NCBI GenBank assembly: GCA_900543915.1
Contig: UQTB01000021.1
Coordinates: 1 to 37,696, forward strand
DNA from: an uncultured Eubacteriales bacterium
Lineage (GTDB): Bacteria > Bacillota > Clostridia > Christensenellales > Borkfalkiaceae
Direction: 5' to 3'
Length of the DNA: 37,696 nt
Shown here: one piece after another, positions 31,684-37,696 of the stretch
How the letters are laid out: each line of letters begins with the position of its first letter
Position numbering within the stretch: position 1 is the stretch's first letter
Made by a program: the position numbers and the translations under genes
Notes under the pieces: generated by a model
Seen by the model: only the letters and a program-made list of their open reading frames with translations
Told to the model about the DNA's origin: nothing
The model's database searches: none

Positions 31684-32418
31684 ATGAAAATTGTCACATT
31701 GTCGTTTGACGACGGTATTTTACAGGATGAACGGCTTGTGTCCATTCTCAACGCCTGCCGTTTGAAGGGGACGTTCAATCTCAATTCCGCTCTTTTGGGA
31801 ACAAAGGGAGAACTGACGTTTCCCGATAAGAGGGTCGCGCACGATAAAATTGCGCCTGAACGCGTAAAATCGCTTTACCAAGGCCACGAAGTGGCCGCTC
31901 ATACGCTCACGCATCCCGATCTCAAGAAACTCTCCTACGGCCGGATTCTGAGGGAAATCGAGGAGGACAGGAGGGCGCTCGAGGCGATTGCGGAGAGAAA
32001 AGTGATCGGCTTCGCCTATCCGGGCGCGCACCCGAATTACAACGCGTCTGTGCTCCGCGCCGTGCGGGAGACGGGCGTAAAATATGCCCGCACCATCGAA
32101 AACACGGGCGACTTTTCCCTGCCGGAGGATTTTTACCGCTGGCGCCCCACGATTCAGGCAAACGATGTCCGTGCGCTTGCGGATACCGTCCGACGCTTTC
32201 TCGCTGAAAAAGACGATGAAAGCATAAAGCTCCTCTATATCTGGGGACACAGCTATGAATTCGACTATTACGACAGCTGGGAAGAAGTCGGTAAAATTTT
32301 TGAAACGCTGGGGAACAGCGCAGAAATTCATTCTATGACAAACGGAGAAGTCTACCGCATGTTGGCGGATCAACGCACGCAAGAAGAAAAAAGAAGGGAA
32401 ATCGGAACCAATGGTTAA
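31684..32418 (+). CDS. Polysaccharide deacetylase (NodB/CE4-like)
   Basis: This 244-residue protein carries the CE4 metal motifs: Asp9 and Asp10 in S-F-D-D-G, and His73 and His77 in H-T-L-T-H. A further catalytic-region element is Y-P-G-A-H-P. CE4 enzymes remove N- or O-acetyl groups from chitin-like, peptidoglycan or exopolysaccharide sugars. No signal peptide or membrane segment is apparent, unlike most cell-wall deacetylases, so it may act on a cytoplasmic sugar or precursor. Its end overlaps the next gene by eight bases. Confidence 0.8.
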   Translation: MKIVTLSFDDGILQDERLVSILNACRLKGTFNLNSALLGTKGELTFPDKRVAHDKIAPERVKSLYQGHEVAAHTLTHPDLKKLSYGRILREIEEDRRALEAIAERKVIGFAYPGAHPNYNASVLRAVRETGVKYARTIENTGDFSLPEDFYRWRPTIQANDVRALADTVRRFLAEKDDESIKLLYIWGHSYEFDYYDSWEEVGKIFETLGNSAEIHSMTNGEVYRMLADQRTQEEKRREIGTNG

Positions 32419-33241
32419 AAAACAGAGGATATGGGAAATCGATTTTCTGCGCGGTTTTCTGATCTTGTTCGTTATTTTCGATCACTTTATGTGGGACGTC
32501 AACGAATTGGGAGGGAGCTTTTCCTCCTCTTTCGGGAAAAAGCTCTATGAGTGGTCGGTCAGCTATTACACCACAGGCGCCAATGCGACCGTATTCGGCG
32601 GCCTCAGGGAAATCACGCGCTATTCGTTCGTCATGCTGTTCGTCGCAATCAGCGGCGTATCTTCCCGTTTTTCCAAAAATAATTTTGTCAGGGGAATGCT
32701 GCTGGCGGGGGCGGGAATCGGTTTTACGCTGATCACCGTTTTACTTCCCCTCATCGGCATCGAGGGCGTTTATCCGATCCGTTTCAACGTCATTCACGTG
32801 CTGGCAATCTGTACGCTCGCGTTTTCCGGGCTGGAGCAGATCTACAGGCGCTGCCGCTCTGATTGGGCGAAAAACCTGTTTTTCGCCTGCACGACGATAC
32901 TCGTCGTGTTCGCTCTTGTGGCGGGATATTATTTCCTCGAGCATTTTTATGACGGCAATTTGCTGGGCGGGCTGTTCTTTCAGCCGAAGGACAAGCTGGA
33001 AACAAGAATATCCGAGGGGGATTATCTCTCTCTGTTTCCTGCTTTCGGCTGGTTTCTGCTGGGGGCGGGGCTCGGCATGGTGCTGTATCGGGAAAAGAAA
33101 ACGCTGTTTCCCTCCGTCAATCCCAAATACGTTTCGCCCGTCACCTTTATCGGCAGGCATTCGCTTTGGTTTTATTTCGGATCTCAGATTATCATGTACT
33201 GCCTGATCGTATTTTTGTCCGCAGTGCTGAATATTTTGTAA
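32411..33241 (+). CDS. HGSNAT/DUF1624-like membrane protein (possible transmembrane acetyltransferase)
   Basis: This 276-residue protein has about seven hydrophobic segments. It opens with R-I-W-E-I-D-F-L-R-G-F-L-I-L and D-H-F-M-W-D, the pattern of DUF1624. That group is related to heparan-alpha-glucosaminide N-acetyltransferase, which moves acetyl groups across a membrane onto amino sugars. R-F-N-V-I-H-V-L-A and F-G-W-F-L-L-G-A-G-L-G are further conserved-looking loops. The pairing with a deacetylase just upstream suggests that the two modify the same glycan; this is inferred. Bacterial DUF1624 proteins are largely uncharacterised. Confidence 0.7.
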   Translation: MVKKQRIWEIDFLRGFLILFVIFDHFMWDVNELGGSFSSSFGKKLYEWSVSYYTTGANATVFGGLREITRYSFVMLFVAISGVSSRFSKNNFVRGMLLAGAGIGFTLITVLLPLIGIEGVYPIRFNVIHVLAICTLAFSGLEQIYRRCRSDWAKNLFFACTTILVVFALVAGYYFLEHFYDGNLLGGLFFQPKDKLETRISEGDYLSLFPAFGWFLLGAGLGMVLYREKKTLFPSVNPKYVSPVTFIGRHSLWFYFGSQIIMYCLIVFLSAVLNIL

Positions 33242-33253
33242 AGGAGAGGAAAA

Positions 33254-35659
33254 GTGATTGATTTTTTACGTCTGACCGCTTGGGAAATGACGCCGCCTTC
33301 TCCTTACGGCGCATTTCATCTGACCTTTTGGATCGTCGGATTATCTCTGTCGATTTTCGCTGCGATTATGTTACGCAGAATCAACGAAAAAAAGAATCGT
33401 TGGCTGATTTTCGGCATCGGCCTTTTTCTCCTGATTTCCGAACTTTACAAACAGCTGTTTTATACGTACGTCGTCGGCGAAGGCTCTTATCAGTACGACA
33501 GAATCCCTTTCCAGCTCTGCAGTATTCCCATGTACGTATGCCTGATCGTTCCCTGGCTGAAAGAGGGCAAGGCAAAGCGTGCGCTCTATACGTTTACGGG
33601 ATCGTTCGGATTCATGGGCGGATTCGTCTCCTATTTTTCGCCTGAAAGCATGTGCCTTCCCTATTGGACGCTCACGATCCACTCCTTTACCTGGCACATG
33701 ATCCTCATATTTTTGGGTCTGTATCTTTTCACGACGGGGCGGGCGGGAAAATCCTTCCGTGATTTTATGCCGGCAGTCGGCGTTTACCTCTCCTGCTGTG
33801 CGGTCGCCTTTGCCGTCAATCTGCTCTGTTACGACCTTCCCGGCGCGGATGTCAATCTCTTTTATCTGGGGCCCAAGCCGAGTCCTCTCATCATTTGCAG
33901 GGATATCGTAAGAACGCTTGGCTGGGAATGCAACGCCGTTCTCTACTGTGCGGCGATTATTGTTTCCGCCTGGCTCTTTTACACGGCGTATCTGTTCTGC
34001 TACAAAACGGCCGTCGAACGGACTGCGGGGCGGGACGAGGTCGGCGCATCGCAGAGCATGTATGCGGAGGTGCGCCGCCGTGCGGTCAACCTGAAAAAGC
34101 CCGCGCTCTATTTTTACGGCAGACATATTTCTTATTCCCGCATGTTTTATCAGATGGAGCGCGTCTCCGAAGCGCTTTCGGGAATGGGGATTGACAGAGG
34201 GGATACGATTACGCTCGCTTTGCCGAACATGCCGCTGGCGCCATATCTGTTTTACGGGGCGAACCGACTGGGAATTACGGTCAATCTTGTCCATCCGCTC
34301 GAGCCCTTTGAAAAACTGAAAGGATACGCCGTACAAACGCAAAGCAAAGCGGTCTTTGTCTTTGACGAGCTTGCCGAGCGCTGGGCTTCGGAGTGGGAGC
34401 AGTTTCCCTGCGCCGTGGTGTTCTGTTCGGTAACGGATAATATCTCGGATTTTGAAAGCGTTTTTTATCGCCTTGCATTTGGCAGGCGGCGCAGGCGCGT
34501 CGCTTCGTTGGAGAAAAATGCGCATCTGATGGAATATTTCTCCTTTTTGGAGAAGGGAGAGGGCGCGCCGCTTCCCGCGGCCGAAAAAGATGCGGATCTC
34601 GTCGCCGCGGTCATGCACAGCGGCGGCACGACCGGGCAGGCAAAGAGCGTACTGCTCACGAACGGCGCGCTCAATACGGCAGGAAAGGCCATCATCAACG
34701 CGGTTAACGGCGAAACGCTGGGCGAAAGGGAGAAACTGTCCGCGGTTTTACCCATGTTTCACGCGTTCGGGCTTGGCGTAGGGTTTCACTGCGCGTTTTT
34801 GTTCGGCTATGAATCCGTCCTGATTCCGCGTTATTCTCCGCGCAAGATCGCGGCGTATATCGCGGCGGGGAAAATTACGGTCATGGCGGGCGTGCCTACG
34901 ATGTATAAAGGCATCGTCGCGGAACCGCGCTTCGATTGTCCCAAGCTGAAAAATTTGACGGCGGCGTTTTGCGGCGGCGACCGCCTAGACGATCCGGTCC
35001 GCCTGAAAATGAATGAGTTGATTGAAAGACGCGGCGGAACGTGCCGCCTGTACGAGGGATACGGAATTACTGAGGCCGCGGGCGTGTACAGTGTCAATAA
35101 GCGTGGCGCGGAGCGGGAGGGCTCAGTTGGCCGTCCGCTGTGCAAAGCCTATCAGGCGGAAGCGTATATCGATGGAAAGCGGCAGCCCCGCGGCGTTACC
35201 GGGGAAATCTGTCTTTCTTCGCCGTCGCTGATGAAGGGATACCTGGGCGGAGACAGTTCCGCTCTGTTTCACGACCGCGGCGCATTATGGCTGAAAACGG
35301 GGGATATCGGCTATGTCGATCAGGACGGGTATCTCTTCTTCCGGGAACGGGAAAAGCGGATTGTCAAAGTGTCGGGCGTAAATGTTTTCCCTTCGGAAGT
35401 CGAATCGGTTCTGGCGGAAGATCCCGCCGTGGGGTCAGTCGGCGTCAAGGCCGCCGCGGATGAAAAAAAAGGGCACATTCTTGTCGCTTTTATTGAGCGG
35501 AAAAAGGTTTCGGAAACGGAAGAGGAGACGCTTGCCAGGATTCGGGCAGCCGCTTCCGTTCATCTGAATAAGTGGTCTCAGCCCAAACGCTATGTATTTC
35601 TCGAAAAACTGCCGCTCACTTCCTTCGGAAAAGTGGATTACGATCGGCTGAAAGAATGA
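33254..35659 (+). CDS. Fusion: TMEM164/YwaF-like membrane domain plus acyl-CoA synthetase-type AMP-forming ligase
   Basis: This 801-residue protein has two parts. Residues 1-255 hold about seven membrane segments of the YwaF/TMEM164 type, with F-Q-L-C-S-I-P (Cys89) in a membrane-side motif. Residues 265-801 are an ANL-superfamily adenylating domain. The phosphate loop is H-S-G-G-T-T-G (near 455-461), followed by Y-E-G-Y-G-I-T-E-A near 603, T-G-D-I-G-Y-V-D near 683 and the catalytic Lys in S-F-G-K-V-D near 792. The ligase makes an acyl-adenylate and probably an acyl-CoA. Human TMEM164 acts as a phospholipid acyltransferase, so the fusion may couple acyl activation to membrane acyl transfer. 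The start is GTG with AAGGAGAGG. It is the last gene of the operon. Confidence 0.8.
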   Translation: MIDFLRLTAWEMTPPSPYGAFHLTFWIVGLSLSIFAAIMLRRINEKKNRWLIFGIGLFLLISELYKQLFYTYVVGEGSYQYDRIPFQLCSIPMYVCLIVPWLKEGKAKRALYTFTGSFGFMGGFVSYFSPESMCLPYWTLTIHSFTWHMILIFLGLYLFTTGRAGKSFRDFMPAVGVYLSCCAVAFAVNLLCYDLPGADVNLFYLGPKPSPLIICRDIVRTLGWECNAVLYCAAIIVSAWLFYTAYLFCYKTAVERTAGRDEVGASQSMYAEVRRRAVNLKKPALYFYGRHISYSRMFYQMERVSEALSGMGIDRGDTITLALPNMPLAPYLFYGANRLGITVNLVHPLEPFEKLKGYAVQTQSKAVFVFDELAERWASEWEQFPCAVVFCSVTDNISDFESVFYRLAFGRRRRRVASLEKNAHLMEYFSFLEKGEGAPLPAAEKDADLVAAVMHSGGTTGQAKSVLLTNGALNTAGKAIINAVNGETLGEREKLSAVLPMFHAFGLGVGFHCAFLFGYESVLIPRYSPRKIAAYIAAGKITVMAGVPTMYKGIVAEPRFDCPKLKNLTAAFCGGDRLDDPVRLKMNELIERRGGTCRLYEGYGITEAAGVYSVNKRGAEREGSVGRPLCKAYQAEAYIDGKRQPRGVTGEICLSSPSLMKGYLGGDSSALFHDRGALWLKTGDIGYVDQDGYLFFREREKRIVKVSGVNVFPSEVESVLAEDPAVGSVGVKAAADEKKGHILVAFIERKKVSETEEETLARIRAAASVHLNKWSQPKRYVFLEKLPLTSFGKVDYDRLKE

Positions 35660-35713
35660 TTCCGCAGAATTTCCGCAGCCATATGACGGAAAATTCATAA
35701 ATGTTTTTACAGC

Positions 35714-35749
35714 CAGCCGCCTGCCGTAATTACGGCAGGCGGCTGTTTT
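35714..35749 (+). terminator. Terminator of the acyl-ligase operon
   Basis: A perfect 32-base palindrome (35714-35745), with CAGCCGCCTGCCGTAA as one arm, is followed by TTTTC. It lies 55 bases after the ligase stop. Confidence 0.85.
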
Positions 35750-35832
35750 CGTTTCCTTATGCAAGGGAAAATCAGATGGGGGATTCCATTCTTCCTGTGA
35801 ATCCGTCATGCAAACCGGAAAGAGCGTTTTTG

Positions 35833-35883
35833 CAAAACAAAAGACACATGCTTCGCGTTTATACACTCCTTTGCATGTGTCTT
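35833..35883 (-). terminator. Minus-strand terminator in the intergenic patch
   Basis: An 11-bp perfect stem (35841-35851 with 35873-35883, AAGACACATGC and its complement) encloses a 21-base loop. On the minus strand it is followed by TTTTGTTTTG. It implies a minus-strand transcript ending here, although no ordinary gene precedes it. Confidence 0.65.
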
Positions 35884-35943
35884 ACTGGGGAAGAAATCAT
35901 AACATAAAACGAATCATTAAAATGCCCGAAAAATTGAAATTTA

Positions 35944-36013
35944 TCAATAGTTTAATAATCGTCCGTTATCGTTCCATTCGCCGTACATAATACCCTTCTT
36001 TGTTGGTTTCCAT
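35944..36013 (-). other. Possible small ORF, two overlapping frames, in a minus-strand transcript
   Basis: On the minus strand a strong GGAGGT site precedes an ATG at 36013 that encodes M-E-T-N-K-E-G-Y-Y-V-R-R-M-E-R and stops at 35966. An overlapping frame from 35988 reads M-Y-G-E-W-N-D-N-G-R-L-L-N-Y and stops at 35944. Removing one base would join the two into a 22-residue peptide. This could be a frameshifted small gene, a coupled pair or chance. A hairpin terminator lies 60 bases downstream and another terminator isolates it upstream. The remaining bases between 35750 and 36330 hold no other coding signal that I recognise. Confidence 0.25.
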
Positions 36014-36106
36014 AGAGTTTTACCTCCAAATTTTTATTTTGCCTTTCGGCAGGGGCGAAGTAAGCACCGGGCGAGAGATACTCTCATTCATTCAAAAGAG
36101 GTAAAT

Positions 36107-36259
36107 CGGAAGTCAACGACAAAGGACAAAATTATTGCATACGGATAACGGGAAATCTGCTGTAAACGAAAAAAGCCGAGCAGGTCAATTTGACCTACCC
36201 GGCTTTCCGTGTATAGGGCTATTCTATTTTTCAGCAATAATTTTTCCCGTTGACTTCCG
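36107..36259. repeat. 12-base inverted repeat pair flanking a terminator
   Basis: CGGAAGTCAACG at 36107-36118 is the exact reverse complement of CGTTGACTTCCG at 36248-36259. Each copy contains TTGACT pointing outward, so they could be -35 elements of divergent promoters. The plus-strand copy has TACGAT 16 bases on (36272-36277), with a TG extended -10. The minus-strand copy has no good -10. Confidence 0.4.
36169..36206 (-). terminator. Minus-strand terminator downstream of the protease gene
   Basis: An imperfect hairpin has outer AAAGCCG (36172-36178) with CGGCTTT (36200-36206) and inner AGGTCAA with TTGACCT. On the minus strand it runs into TTTTTT. It lies about 130 bases after the protease stop. 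Confidence 0.65.
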
Positions 36260-36335
36260 CGAGAACTGTGCTACGATAGCCACAACGAAGGGCAAAAAAA
36301 GAGGAAAACACTCTTGATGCTGGTTAAAAGCATAT

Positions 36336-37001
36336 TTACTTTTCTTCAATCAGTTGAAGCGCAACCTGTATTGAAGTTGCATGAATAATGCCAGAATTAC
36401 CGTCGACAAATAATTTCTGAGGAATCTTTCTTTCGTTATAAACTTCTTGTATATCTTTATGATAGCTGTTAATAACTCCAATGATTTGCCATTTGTGCGT
36501 ACTATAATTAAATGCACATATTGGCCCACCTGAAAAGCCTTTATTGTTAATGCCATCCAATAGAATTTGTGAAGGTGATAACATCCCAGAGAAACACGCT
36601 CTTTTAATAATTGGAATAGGGTTCTCTCCGTCTGCTAAAGAAATTAGGCTTTGTTCCGTGTGATATGGGAACCCCAAAAAGAATACATCTTGTCCAAAAT
36701 TTGTACCTGCTATACTATAAGTTATATCTTTTGTTAGATTTAATTCAATAGGGGTAATTGGCTCTAATACTGCTATATCACCCTCTGAATCACATGAATA
36801 TTTTGCACTAACAATTAACTCAGTCAATGAACGATTGATTTGTAATTTTATTGACAAATCTTTAGGATAATTTAACTCCTCAAATAAATGTTTAGCCGTA
36901 ATTAGAAAAATTTTTTCATTTTGCTTCAATAAAAAAGATGTCCCACATTTTGCCCCAACTTCAATATAATATACAATTTTCAAAATTTCTGCTGGAATCA
37001 T
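36336..37001 (-). CDS. Standalone trypsin-like serine protease
   Basis: This 221-residue protein has the trypsin-fold catalytic triad: His38 in T-A-K-H-L, Asp75 in G-D-I-A-V-L and Ser157 in G-F-S-G-G-P. The spacing matches S1-type proteases. There is no signal peptide, PDZ domain or membrane anchor, so it should be a small cytoplasmic protease. The gene is far richer in A and T than its neighbours, with codons such as TTA, ATA and AAT. That suggests recent transfer. It lies next to the 3' end of a tRNA gene, a common insertion site, though no integrase or repeated tRNA end was found. Stand-alone trypsin domains occur in bacterial defence and toxin modules, but no partner gene is visible. The start has a CGAGG site. 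Confidence 0.75.
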   Translation of the reverse strand: MIPAEILKIVYYIEVGAKCGTSFLLKQNEKIFLITAKHLFEELNYPKDLSIKLQINRSLTELIVSAKYSCDSEGDIAVLEPITPIELNLTKDITYSIAGTNFGQDVFFLGFPYHTEQSLISLADGENPIPIIKRACFSGMLSPSQILLDGINNKGFSGGPICAFNYSTHKWQIIGVINSYHKDIQEVYNERKIPQKLFVDGNSGIIHATSIQVALQLIEEK

Positions 37002-37056
37002 AATTCAACCTCGTTTTTTTAATTATACAATAAAACTTATTTATAGTCAACTATAT

Positions 37057-37105
37057 AAAAAACTACCCGAACCCACTGCTGCGTAATAGTGGTGTTCGGA
37101 TAGTT
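37057..37105 (-). terminator. Terminator after tRNA-Ala
   Basis: On the minus strand a long near-perfect hairpin (outer AACTA/TAGTT, inner CACT/AGTG) spans 37061-37105 and ends in TTTTTT, just past the tRNA CCA end. Confidence 0.75.
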
Positions 37106-37111
37106 CCCGTT

Positions 37112-37187
37112 TGGTGGAGATGATCAGACTCGAACTGACTACCTATACGTTGCGAACGTATCGCTCTACCGGGTGAGCTACATCCCC
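37112..37187 (-). tRNA. tRNA-Ala, anticodon CGC
   Basis: The minus strand folds into a full cloverleaf of 76 bases including an encoded CCA end. The acceptor arm is GGGGATG with CATCTCC, containing the G3-U70 wobble that identifies alanine tRNAs. The D arm is GCTC/GAGC. The anticodon arm ATACG/CGTAT carries the loop TTCGCAA, so the anticodon is CGC and it reads GCG. The T arm has the TTCGA loop. Confidence 0.95.
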
Positions 37188-37204
37188 GTATTTATTACCT
37201 ATAT

Positions 37205-37233
37205 ATTATAATGGATATCGGAAAATATTTCAA
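37205..37233 (-). promoter_or_regulatory. Promoter of tRNA-Ala
   Basis: On the minus strand: TTGAAA (37228-37233), a 17-base spacer and TATAAT (37205-37210), 17 bases before the mature tRNA 5' end. Confidence 0.85.
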
Positions 37234-37312
37234 TTATTTTTGCATGGATTTTCAAAAAAATTCAAAAATTTTTTACGGGTTGCGCGCAAGAAGATAAATT
37301 TTGAGAAATTTA

Positions 37313-37341
37313 TTGACAAAGCGGAATTTATGGTGTTTAAT
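37313..37341 (+). promoter_or_regulatory. Promoter of the right-edge gene
   Basis: TTGACA (37313-37318), a 17-base spacer and TTTAAT (37336-37341) lie 67 bases before the ATG at 37409. Confidence 0.7.
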
Positions 37342-37408
37342 AGAAGTGGGTAAACACGCCGCCGCGCCCTTCGTTCGGCGGGATACTATGTGTTTTCGGA
37401 GGCAGATT

Positions 37409-37696
37409 ATGAATAAGGTTATTACGATCAGCAGACAGTTCGGCAGCGGCGGACGCGAATTCGGCATCAAACTCGCGCACGAACTGAAATTACCCTTTTA
37501 TGATAAAGATCTGATTTCCATGGCAGCGCAAAACAGCAATCTTTCCGAAGAATTCATGCGCCACTACGAGGAAAGCGCGCCTGGAATTTTTTCGAGAAGC
37601 CTCTATTCCTACTATCAGATGCCGATGACCGATCAGATCTATATCGCGCAGTCCAATCTCATCAAGCAACTTGCCGCGAAAGGACCGTGCGTCATC
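37409..37696 (+). CDS. Cytidylate kinase-like family protein, N-terminal part
   Basis: The first 96 codons are present; the gene runs off the right edge. The start I-T-I-S-R-Q-F-G-S-G-G-R-E-F-G is the modified P-loop of the cytidylate-kinase-like family (AAA-like NMP kinases separate from Cmk). P-F-Y-D-K-D-L-I follows, typical of the same group. GGAGG lies six bases before the ATG. The function of this family in Clostridia is not well defined; a nucleoside monophosphate kinase activity is plausible. It has its own promoter, divergent from tRNA-Ala. Confidence 0.85.
   Translation, partial: MNKVITISRQFGSGGREFGIKLAHELKLPFYDKDLISMAAQNSNLSEEFMRHYEESAPGIFSRSLYSYYQMPMTDQIYIAQSNLIKQLAAKGPCVI

Noticed and set aside
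35435..35866. 143-residue minus-strand frame crossing the ligase end
   Set aside because: It begins inside a terminator hairpin and lies antisense to the ligase C-terminus; the composition looks random.
36014..36106. Possible riboswitch leader before the micro-ORF
   Set aside because: Several short hairpins occur, but I could not match any known aptamer consensus such as glycine, SAM, THF or fluoride.
36135..36317. Sixty-residue plus-strand open frame
   Set aside because: It runs across a terminator hairpin and a promoter-like element, lacks a ribosome binding site and shows no family pattern.
1..37696. CRISPR array, insertion sequence or prophage
   Set aside because: No regularly spaced short repeats, transposase motifs, integrase or phage structural genes were found anywhere in the window.

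Overview
The window looks like the chromosome of an anaerobic, probably gut-dwelling member of the Clostridia (Bacillota). Signs are moderately GC-rich genes, AGGAGG-type ribosome binding sites, clean TTGACA-17-TATAAT promoters, many hairpin-plus-T terminators, and a glycyl radical enzyme microcompartment locus like that of fucose/rhamnose-fermenting Clostridia. Both ends cut a gene: the tail of an rRNA methyltransferase on the left and the head of a cytidylate-kinase-like protein on the right.

Layout. (1) 1-6200: a partial RlmL-type methyltransferase, a parE/parC-like topoisomerase pair, a small FMN split-barrel protein and a divergent PHP phosphatase. (2) 6287-20978: a bacterial microcompartment (BMC) locus of the GRM5 type. 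It carries a glycyl radical diol dehydratase and its activase, a EutS/PduU shell protein, EutP/PduV, a fuculose-phosphate-type class II aldolase, a GlcG/HbpS protein, CoA-acylating aldehyde dehydrogenase, a zinc alcohol dehydrogenase, four BMC-H shell proteins, PduL, the EutN pentamer, PduS and PduT. A DeoR-family regulator and a translationally coupled ParA/ParB-like pair follow. (3) 21036-30432: housekeeping genes (Lgt-family protein, aldo-keto reductase, NatAB-like ABC exporter, RlmI-like methyltransferase, SDR, lactate/malate dehydrogenase family enzyme, aminopeptidase C, maltose-type acetyltransferase). (4) 30488-35749: a four-gene operon of serine hydrolase, polysaccharide deacetylase, HGSNAT-like membrane protein, and a fusion of a TMEM164/YwaF-like membrane domain with an acyl-CoA-synthetase domain. 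(5) 35750-37233: an AT-rich patch with a standalone trypsin-like protease and tRNA-Ala(CGC), then the right-hand partial gene.

How the microcompartment genes fit together (inference from family knowledge). The aldolase splits fuculose- or rhamnulose-1-phosphate to DHAP and lactaldehyde. Lactaldehyde is reduced to 1,2-propanediol, and the glycyl radical enzyme dehydrates this to propanal. The aldehyde dehydrogenase makes propionyl-CoA and PduL makes propionyl-phosphate, while the alcohol dehydrogenase makes propanol and recycles NADH. PduS/PduT pass electrons across the shell. Five cargo proteins carry helical tags resembling encapsulation peptides. No sugar isomerase, sugar kinase or propionate kinase lies in the window.

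Most worth following up: the ParA/ParB-like pair as a candidate microcompartment-positioning system, a CX2CX2CX3C motif in the aldolase linker, the membrane-domain/acyl-ligase fusion, and an arginine at the specificity position of the lactate-dehydrogenase-like enzyme.
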